Shown: positions 31,630 through 38,055 of the stretch, piece by piece
Numbering within the stretch: position 1 is the first letter of the stretch
Layout of the letters: each line of letters starts with the position of its first letter
Assembly (NCBI RefSeq): GCF_002582035.1
Contig: NZ_NUQE01000089.1
Span: forward strand, 1-38,055
Direction of reading: 5' to 3'
DNA from: Bacillus pseudomycoides
Lineage (GTDB): Bacteria; Bacillota; Bacilli; Bacillales; Bacillaceae_G
DNA length: 38,055 nucleotides
Notes under the pieces: generated by a model
Told to the model about the DNA's origin: nothing
The model's input: only the letters and a program-made list of their open reading frames with translations
Databases searched by the model: none
Translations under genes and position numbers: made by a program

Positions 31630-34386
31630 TTATACCCCTAATAGATCTTTCAGCTCGTCTGTTGACAGCTCTGTAATCCAATTTTCGCTTGTAATGATCG
31701 CGTTATTAAGCGATTGTTTTCGCTCTAGCATTTCATCAATTTTTTCTTCAAGTGTTCCTGTTGTAATGAGCTTATGCACATGAACAAACCGCTTTTGACC
31801 GATACGGTAAGCACGGTCTGTTGCTTGGTTTTCAACGGCAGGGTTCCACCAGCGGTCGTAATGAATAACATGGTTGGCTGCGGTTAAGTTCAGGCCTGTT
31901 CCTCCTGCTTTTAAAGAAAGCAGGAAAATACCGTGTTGTCCGTTTTGGAACTGCTCAATCATTTTATCGCGTTCTTTCTTCGGTACGCTGCCGTTTAGGA
32001 AGATGACGCGCTCTCCAAAATGTTCTTCTAACAATGTTTGCAGCATATTTCCCATTCGAATATATTGCGTGAAAATTAAACAGCTTTCCTGCTGGTCACG
32101 TATGTTTTCCACGAGTTCTAATAATGTTTCTGTTTTCATAGAACGCTCAATTAAGTTTGCTGGCGTGTCTTCTTTTAAATAGAGAGCAGGATGATTACAA
32201 ATTTGCTTCAGTTTATTTAACATGAGCAAAATAAATCCGCGGCGCTCAATACCTGTTAATCCTTCTACGTTCTTTAATGTATCTTGAACGAGTTGTTCAT
32301 AGAGCGATGCTTGCTCCGCCGTTAACGGGCAGTATGCTTTTTGCTCTTGTTTATCTGGTAAGTTCAAGGCAACCGTCTTATCTTGCTTCGTACGGCGCAG
32401 TAAGAATGGTGCGATTAAACGCTGCACTTGCTGAATCTTTGTCTTATCGCGATCTTTTTCAATTGGTGTAACGAAGCGGCGCTGAAACTGTGGCAAACTG
32501 CCAAGATAGCCGTGATTCAGAAAATCAAAAATAGACCATAGTTCTGATAGACGATTTTCCATCGGTGTTCCTGTTAAAGCGATTTTATGATTCGCTCGTA
32601 AACTCCGAACCGCACGCGATTGCTTTGTATGCGGGTTTTTTATATTTTGCGCTTCGTCGAGAATAATCGCATCCCATAGCTGTGTGTTTAGCTCTTCTTC
32701 ATCAAGCTGCGCAAGCGCATAGGATGTAAGAATCACATCGGCATCTTGCAGGAAGGCAGGTAAGTCTTCTCCTTTTGCCCGGTTGCCGCCGTAATGAAGT
32801 TTTACTTGTAAACTCGGTGCAAAACGCTCAAATTCCTTTTGCCAGTTACCAAGGACGGATGTAGGCGCTACAATAAGCGCCGGACCTGTTTTTAGGTTGT
32901 GTTCTTTTGTGTATAGTAAGTAAGTAATGGTTTGGATGCTTTTGCCGAGCCCCATATCATCCGCTAGCAATGCACCGAATCCTAGCTCTCGTAAGTAGAG
33001 GAGCCACTCGACACCTTGCTGTTGGTATGGTCTTAATGTTGCTTGTAAGGAAGCCGGCACTTTGGCAGATGGAATTTCTCCAATGTGCAGCAATCTTTCA
33101 AATAGTTTATCGTAATAATCATCGAATTCAAATTCCATATCTGCAAAAGGATTTTCTTCTTCGGCTACTTCTGTTTCTGCACTTCGTAGTAACCGCTGCT
33201 GCACGACATCTTTCATTTCAAGACCATATTTATCTGCTTTCTTCATCAGCTTCTTCACTTCTTCGATAAATGCTGGATCAAGTCTCATCCATTGTCCATT
33301 TATGTGAATAAGACGTCTGTTTTGTTCAATGAGTGCGAGAAATTCGGCCTCTGATAAATCGATGCCGTTTGTAGAAATGCGCCAGTCAAAATCTACGAGC
33401 GTATTCATTCCAAAGAATGCCTGCCCTGTTTTCGCATTATGTTTCACTTGGACGCGCAGCTTTGGTTTATTTGCTTTTAAGTTTTGCCACCATGATGGCA
33501 GTAAGATATCAACACCGGCCGCTAGCAATTCATTGCTGGCTTCTGTTAAAAAGCGCCATGCTTCCGTTTCGTATAACTCGCTCCGAAATGCGTCCTCATC
33601 CATTAGCCAAGGTACAAGTTTGCCGAAACCTTCTCGCGTTTCGATAATACGTTCTTCATGGTTTATCCACCTTTTTGGAAGTGAAGCAGTGCCTGTATAT
33701 ACGGATATTCGCTGAGTGCCGCGTTTTGGTGTTAGTATCGTTTCGAGCTTCCAAGTTTCAAAATCATCCTCTGGTTCTTGTAGCCGGAGCCCAATTGCAA
33801 ATGGTAGATCATCCTCGATATAGCCAATTTTACGCAGCCAATCGTTTTCGTGAATGGCTGTCTCAAGTTGTCGTTTCGTAAAGTCATAATGCTCATATAG
33901 GCGCTTTGCATCCTCCCATGCATCGCCGGAGCGAGTATGCTGCCCAAGTGTTTCATTAATCGTTTCTGAAAACAGCTTTTGCAATGTTTCATCCATTTCT
34001 TCTTCATGAGCAGTTTTCCAGGATGGGTATTGGTCCCAGTGTTTGATGTCTGGTAGGAAGTTTCCTGTTGTGTAAGCCTCCCAAGCCAGCTGAGCGACTG
34101 ATGTGAGTTCCGTAATGCTTGCACTTGTTTGCAGCTTTGTAAATGAATTTACCGGCTTTTTGGTGATATATTCAAATGCTTGGGTCGCGCTCAAAATGAT
34201 ACCGTTTCGCTGTTCATATGTTCCTTCTTGCAGAAATGTTCCGTAGAAAGAAGTGGAGTGCCATGTGAACGCATGTTGTTTCCAACTGCTTAGAGGCAAG
34301 CTGCTTCCTGTTTCATCCTCTGCCCAAAGAAACCAGTTTTCTTTCATTCGTTCGAGCCGAATGGTAATGTCAATTTGTGTTGTCAT
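31630..34386 (-). CDS. ywqA: SNF2-type helicase (YwqA-like)
   Basis: This 918-residue protein has a long N-terminal region (about 1-440) typical of bacterial SNF2 proteins. The ATPase core has motif I LLADDMGLGKSIQT (about 474-487), DEAQ (about 577) and TGTPMENRLSELWSIFDFL. The C-terminal helicase lobe has LKAGGTGLNLTAANHVI and QATDRAYRIGQ (about 830-865). Such proteins translocate on double-stranded DNA or remodel protein-DNA complexes. Its start overlaps the end of the SWIM gene by 17 nt, so the two are coupled. The pairing matches B. subtilis ywqB-ywqA. Confidence 0.93.
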   Translation of the reverse strand: MTTQIDITIRLERMKENWFLWAEDETGSSLPLSSWKQHAFTWHSTSFYGTFLQEGTYEQRNGIILSATQAFEYITKKPVNSFTKLQTSASITELTSVAQLAWEAYTTGNFLPDIKHWDQYPSWKTAHEEEMDETLQKLFSETINETLGQHTRSGDAWEDAKRLYEHYDFTKRQLETAIHENDWLRKIGYIEDDLPFAIGLRLQEPEDDFETWKLETILTPKRGTQRISVYTGTASLPKRWINHEERIIETREGFGKLVPWLMDEDAFRSELYETEAWRFLTEASNELLAAGVDILLPSWWQNLKANKPKLRVQVKHNAKTGQAFFGMNTLVDFDWRISTNGIDLSEAEFLALIEQNRRLIHINGQWMRLDPAFIEEVKKLMKKADKYGLEMKDVVQQRLLRSAETEVAEEENPFADMEFEFDDYYDKLFERLLHIGEIPSAKVPASLQATLRPYQQQGVEWLLYLRELGFGALLADDMGLGKSIQTITYLLYTKEHNLKTGPALIVAPTSVLGNWQKEFERFAPSLQVKLHYGGNRAKGEDLPAFLQDADVILTSYALAQLDEEELNTQLWDAIILDEAQNIKNPHTKQSRAVRSLRANHKIALTGTPMENRLSELWSIFDFLNHGYLGSLPQFQRRFVTPIEKDRDKTKIQQVQRLIAPFLLRRTKQDKTVALNLPDKQEQKAYCPLTAEQASLYEQLVQDTLKNVEGLTGIERRGFILLMLNKLKQICNHPALYLKEDTPANLIERSMKTETLLELVENIRDQQESCLIFTQYIRMGNMLQTLLEEHFGERVIFLNGSVPKKERDKMIEQFQNGQHGIFLLSLKAGGTGLNLTAANHVIHYDRWWNPAVENQATDRAYRIGQKRFVHVHKLITTGTLEEKIDEMLERKQSLNNAIITSENWITELSTDELKDLLGV

Positions 34387-35989
34387 GGATCAACTTTCCT
34401 TTCCGCAGTTCTTCTTGCAATGCTCGTAGCCGTGAGTAGGAGGAGGCAATCATTATAATAAAGTAATCCCATTCGTCTGTTCGCTTGAGTCTTTTGTAAA
34501 GTGTTCTCAGTTTTTTTAAGTAGCGAATCGCTCTGCGATATGATTTTCGATTCTTCTCTTCAATGGCTTGCATTGCGGCATAATGATAGAGCGGAAGAGC
34601 AGCTTCTGGCGCTTCTTTTTCAATTTCTTTTAATGGTTCTTTTAGCAATTCAATTGCTTCAAATCCATATAGTAAATGAAGCTCTGTCCATGTGTGATAT
34701 TGCTTTTTGGCGAGCACATATTGCTCGTAGCTTCCGAAACTATATGGCAATAATTCTTGAAGAATCATTTCATAACCAGCTTGTTCGTTCGTATGCGTGG
34801 CATATGTTTCATACATCATCATAAATAAACGGACAACATCTTTCACAAAGTACGGATCGTGCTCGGCAGTTATCGTTTCTTTCACTCGCTTGTAAGTGAA
34901 TGATAGCCATTGTTCTGCCCGTTCCCACTGCATGGAACTTAATAAATCTTCCAACCAGTCAAAGTAAAGTCCAACAACTTGCGGTGGCTGCGCTCTTAGT
35001 ACATCCATTGCTTCTGCATCTTTTTGCTGTAGAAAGAGAAGATGAGCGGATGCAAGTGCTTTTGATAAGGGATGAATTTTTGTTTCAATCCGCAGTTCTT
35101 CTTCTTGTATCCAAGTTTGTTCTGTGAAAAGCTCTCCCCATATGTGGCGATAAATAAAAAATCGCTCTTGTGTATAGGAAGAGGACGAGAAGAAGATTGT
35201 ATGCAGCACTTCGGCAGTATGCTGCAAAAATGGCGTAAGTACATCTGGGAGCGGCTCAGCTTTAAAATCCCTTACAATGCTTTCTATTTTATCAACAAAG
35301 AGCCGTACAATATTGATTGGTTTATGATAGGAATAGAGTTCATCCTCTTCAAATGTTTGTATTTCCTCAAGCAGCTTTTGAAAAGAAAAAAGAGCTGCAC
35401 TAAGTTTAAACAGTTCATGAACAGCAACAATACGCGGTGCTTTTCGTTCAATTTTCATATAAAAATCCGTGAAAATATTCATCAGAAAATACATTTGTTT
35501 GTATGATAGGCGCTTGTGTTCATTTGCGAATGTATCGTACTCAGATTCAAAATAGGTAAGCCAGCTTTTGTAATCTGTATCTTTAAAAGCTGTTGTTTGC
35601 AACATTTGTCGTGCTGTGCGAATAGGCGGGAGAGTAGGTTTACCTTTCTTTTTGAATAAATTTAGAATGTCTCCTACTTTCCCAAAGCTTGCCGCTGCAT
35701 AGAGTAAAACAGCGAGCATATGTTTACATTGCGTCGGCGAAAAGCAGTCGCAATAACTTTCCGACACGTTTCGAATAGGGATGTTTACACTGTAAATATC
35801 TCCATCGTTTTCGACTGTCCCCGATAATGTGTATCCGTCAAAATCAACGTTATACACGAGGCCGCTACGGTAGAGCTGAAGTGCATCTGAAACTTGTTCT
35901 TTGTCAGATGCTTGCTGTGGATCCAGTCCTTTCAAAAATTCATTGGCGATTTCCATAATCTCATCTTTCGTAATTGAATGTTGCAGCAT
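34370..35989 (-). CDS. ywqB: SWIM zinc-finger protein (YwqB-like)
   Basis: This 539-residue protein has RBS GGAGGAAC. A SWIM zinc finger C-x-C-x5-C-x-H is clear near the N-terminus (Cys80, Cys82, Cys88, His90 in YCDCFSPTQCKHML). The rest is mostly alpha-helical without recognised motifs. SWIM proteins commonly accompany SNF2 helicases and probably mediate DNA or protein binding for them. The overlap with the downstream helicase gene supports a shared complex. No defence-specific partner genes are adjacent. Confidence 0.9.
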   Translation of the reverse strand: MLQHSITKDEIMEIANEFLKGLDPQQASDKEQVSDALQLYRSGLVYNVDFDGYTLSGTVENDGDIYSVNIPIRNVSESYCDCFSPTQCKHMLAVLLYAAASFGKVGDILNLFKKKGKPTLPPIRTARQMLQTTAFKDTDYKSWLTYFESEYDTFANEHKRLSYKQMYFLMNIFTDFYMKIERKAPRIVAVHELFKLSAALFSFQKLLEEIQTFEEDELYSYHKPINIVRLFVDKIESIVRDFKAEPLPDVLTPFLQHTAEVLHTIFFSSSSYTQERFFIYRHIWGELFTEQTWIQEEELRIETKIHPLSKALASAHLLFLQQKDAEAMDVLRAQPPQVVGLYFDWLEDLLSSMQWERAEQWLSFTYKRVKETITAEHDPYFVKDVVRLFMMMYETYATHTNEQAGYEMILQELLPYSFGSYEQYVLAKKQYHTWTELHLLYGFEAIELLKEPLKEIEKEAPEAALPLYHYAAMQAIEEKNRKSYRRAIRYLKKLRTLYKRLKRTDEWDYFIIMIASSYSRLRALQEELRKGKLIHDNTN

Positions 35990-36116
35990 AACGTTCCTCC
36001 GCGCAAAAGATTTCCTTCTTATACATTATAAACACAATGAGTATAAAAATAGAAAAAAACAAGTTTTACATCAAAAATATTTGAAGATTATGGTAGGAGA
36101 TAAGATCTTATCTTCA

Positions 36117-36150
36117 ACGCAAAAAAGGAACCGCGATTTGCGATTCCTAA
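36117..36150 (-). terminator. Terminator of the COG4705-type gene
   Basis: On the minus strand, GGAATCGC / GCGGTTCC, with one G-T pair, is followed by six T. Confidence 0.8.
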
Positions 36151-36155
36151 AATTT

Positions 36156-37361
36156 TTATTTATTTGCTCCGTTTATGACACTAAGCGAATTGTTAAGTGC
36201 AGATTTGCACTTGTTGACATCAGGGTTTGATGATCGAACTGCTGCTAATACAACGTCAATAGTTCCATCAATTTTAGTCCACGTTGTGCCATCTATTTTT
36301 CTAAGTTTAGACTCCGCTGCGTCCCATTCATGTTCCAAATCGTCAGCCACTTTTTTTGCCGAAGTAAAGTCATTTGAGTTTACATGGTTTAGCATATCAT
36401 TTTCAATTTTAATAAAATCTGTTAATTGTCCGGCTAATGTAGTTTGTGCAGAATCGGTTTGCGGTGCTATATGATTACTGAGCCAGACATAACCGCCTAT
36501 GCCGACAACTAAGAAAATGCACAGTACCAAAATGGTTTGTGCCAAAACATTTTTCTTGTTTCCATTTGCTTGGTTTGTTTTTGCTGGATCACGTTTTGCC
36601 GTTGTATCAATTTTTGTAACAGCAAGAAAAATGATTATCGCTAAAATAGCTATAAGAAAAATTACACTAGTAACTGTTGTTCCCAAACCTAGCCCGCCAT
36701 TCGTTTTTGGTTGAGAAAGATAATCCCCTAATGATGCTCCGAGTGGACGAGTAAGAATATACGCAATCCAAAACGCTAATACCCCATCAAGTTTCAAAAA
36801 TTTCCATGCTAAAAATACACAACCAATTATAATAATGACTGTTATTCCTGTGTAAAGATAACCAAGACCGAGTTGTTCGGAATATAAATCTCCGACTGCT
36901 GTTCCAAGTGCAAATGTGAAAAGAACGGTAAGCCAATAGAAAACTTCTCTTTTTCTTGTATAAATCGAGTGTATCGAGAGTGTTTTTTCACTGAGATACC
37001 AAAAAAGAAAAGTTAAACCTAGTAGCACGGAGAAAACTACCGTACTAACCTCAAGGGGTACTCCCATATTGTCAGTCAAATTATCAGTTACCAACGTTCC
37101 AAATACACTTATAAGAACAACAGTTAGCCAATAAATGCCTGGAACATATTTAGTTGCTCTAAATTGAAGATACCATACAATGAAAAACGCTACTCCCATA
37201 ATTATGGTAGTGAGGGTTAAACCAAATCCAAGGTTGAAATTTAGGAAATCAGCAAATGTTTCACCGACAGTTGTGCATAAAACTTTGATTATCCAGAAGA
37301 AAATAGTAACTTCTGGTACCTTGTTAAGTAAAATTTTCAATTTACTTTGGTCCGCTTGCAT
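36156..37361 (-). CDS. COG4705-type multi-pass membrane protein with C-terminal extracytoplasmic helical domain
   Basis: This 401-residue protein has RBS AAAGGAAG. Eight or more membrane helices cover residues about 15-250 in a repeated plan: KVPEVTIFFWIIKVLCTTVGE, then FGTLVTDNLTDNMGV, LGTAVGDLYSEQLGLGY and TRPLGASLGDYL. Each repeat carries a T/G-x-x-x-x-D motif inside or near a membrane segment. That is the pattern of COG4705 uncharacterised membrane-anchored proteins. A further helix (about 276-298) leads to a C-terminal, probably extracytoplasmic, helical domain of about 90 residues (ENDMLNHVNSNDFTSAKKVA). Repeated buried acidic residues hint at metal or ion transport, which is inference. 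Confidence 0.75.
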   Translation of the reverse strand: MQADQSKLKILLNKVPEVTIFFWIIKVLCTTVGETFADFLNFNLGFGLTLTTIIMGVAFFIVWYLQFRATKYVPGIYWLTVVLISVFGTLVTDNLTDNMGVPLEVSTVVFSVLLGLTFLFWYLSEKTLSIHSIYTRKREVFYWLTVLFTFALGTAVGDLYSEQLGLGYLYTGITVIIIIGCVFLAWKFLKLDGVLAFWIAYILTRPLGASLGDYLSQPKTNGGLGLGTTVTSVIFLIAILAIIIFLAVTKIDTTAKRDPAKTNQANGNKKNVLAQTILVLCIFLVVGIGGYVWLSNHIAPQTDSAQTTLAGQLTDFIKIENDMLNHVNSNDFTSAKKVADDLEHEWDAAESKLRKIDGTTWTKIDGTIDVVLAAVRSSNPDVNKCKSALNNSLSVINGANK

Positions 37362-38001
37362 ACATAACTTCCTTTCTTTACAGTGGATTCCTACAACTTA
37401 ACATGGCGTGGATATCAAAAAAATTATAATGTTATGTTCTTAATTATTTAGTATAAACCTATTAATAATTTATTAACCTTATTGGAATTAATAGTTATTC
37501 TAGTTCCCGTGAAGTCTTTTCATATTGTGCTATCATCGAACAATTAAATTAACGTCTGTATTGCTATTAAAAGATAGTTCTGAGGCCTTCGTTCAATAAG
37601 ACGATGTATAAAAAAATGCTCAGAACTTTAATGTTCCGAGCATTTTTTTATACTAATTCTTATTAAATTTGCTTGTTAATACGGGTGCTAATTCTATTCT
37701 GATTTTTGCTGTCAATTGACATTTTGTACTTCAAAATCGAATCCGTTATTTTAATATACTTCCAAAAGAATTCCCCTTCCTCAAGGAATGAGAAGGGTGA
37801 AGCCTAATGAGTAGGGAGGGGATGAATTTTGGTTGGTATAAGCCAAAGGAATGAAAAAGGAATTTCCTCAAATGAGACAGAAATTATAGAAAGAATACTT
37901 TTGATCTCAAAGTTATTATTTGCTGACTGTAGGCGGTGCACTATTAGAAATTCTAAAACAATACCGAAACACAAGGACAAAACGAATAGGAGGTGATGAC
38001 A
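37362..38001. other. Gene-poor interval with a terminator-like hairpin and possible insertion-sequence end
   Basis: No gene is supported. AAAAAATGCTC and GAGCATTTTTTT (37609-37650) form a terminator-like hairpin with an imperfect middle. CCCCTTCCTC..GAGAAGGG (about 37772-37797) is a second hairpin, closer to the TnpB-like start, and could be part of an IS200/IS605-type end. A minus-strand open frame at 37804-38046 shows no recognisable protein. Confidence 0.4.
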
Positions 38002-38055
38002 ATGTTGTTGAATCAAAAATATGAAATCTTTCCAACAGAAGCGCAAAAAGAAGTG
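38002..38055 (+). CDS. TnpB-like (IS200/IS605 OrfB) protein, N-terminal end only
   Basis: The ATG at 38002 follows a perfect AGGAGGTGATGACA ribosome site. The 18 visible residues, MLLNQKYEIFPTEAQKEV, match the usual opening of TnpB-type RNA-guided endonucleases (K-Y-x-I-x-P-T-x-x-Q). The gene runs off the window, so completeness cannot be judged. No TnpA gene is visible upstream. Confidence 0.6.
   Translation, partial: MLLNQKYEIFPTEAQKEV

Noticed and set aside
33329-33715. Long plus-strand frames opposite the helicase and SWIM genes
   Set aside because: These are shadows of strongly supported minus-strand genes. They have no RBS and low-complexity, Cys/Leu/His-rich products.
31630-35989. 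SNF2 helicase plus SWIM protein as an anti-phage defence island (DISARM-like)
   Set aside because: No methylase, nuclease or phospholipase partners are present. The pair matches the ordinary ywqB-ywqA arrangement.
37804-38046. 80-codon minus-strand open frame
   Set aside because: The protein pattern is unrecognisable, and it overlaps the well-supported TnpB-like start on the plus strand.

Overview
The window looks like chromosomal DNA of a Bacillus cereus-group bacterium (B. cereus / thuringiensis / anthracis relatives). Reasons: low GC, strong AAGGAGG-type ribosome binding sites, a spoIIID-mbl-fabZ block, a ComK homologue, a ywqA/ywqB-like helicase/SWIM pair, a DUF1659/DUF2922 pair, and dispersed GC-rich palindromic repeats of the kind known in this group. 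No tools were used, so every family assignment rests on reading the protein sequences.

Region 1 (1-6440) and region 3 (9347-22490) form one surface-polysaccharide locus split by housekeeping genes. Its most unusual content is a three-gene module present twice: a small coiled-coil protein, a large CgeB/DUF3880-type glycosyltransferase with N-terminal beta-rich repeats, and a GT4-like glycosyltransferase. Copy I is 1-3471 and copy II is 13481-18307. Copy I is followed by an acetyltransferase with an N-terminal triple-tyrosine-type domain, a DUF6270 (SGNH-like) protein, a lipoprotein made of the same triple-tyrosine domain, and two decayed copies of that domain. Copy II is preceded by an LCP (LytR-CpsA-Psr) ligase and two GT4 enzymes. 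It is followed by a UDP-ManNAc-type dehydrogenase and a TagG/TagH-like export ABC transporter. The simplest reading is synthesis, decoration, export and wall attachment of a ManNAcA-containing glycan.

Region 2 (6511-9063) carries spoIIID (sporulation regulator), mbl (MreB-like cytoskeleton) and fabZ (fatty-acid synthesis). Gene remnants flank the LCP gene: the end of a galE-like gene on one side and the end of an mreB/mbl-like gene on the other. This points to past rearrangement here.

Region 4 (22531-24483) is sparse. It has an SRPBCC/CoxG-like gene, a small hypothetical gene, and a decayed ABC ATPase on the minus strand.

Region 5 (24484-28398) is an MFP adaptor / ABC ATPase / FtsX-like permease / Yip1 set matching the parts of B. 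subtilis YknWXYZ.

Region 6 (28416-31620) alternates small genes (sigma-like factor, short ComK, DUF4359-like, DUF2922, DUF1659, VanZ) with three copies of a palindromic repeat. Two of the copies are in inverted orientation.

Region 7 (31630-38055) holds the SNF2 helicase and SWIM protein pair, a COG4705-type membrane protein, and the first 18 codons of a TnpB-like gene cut by the window edge.
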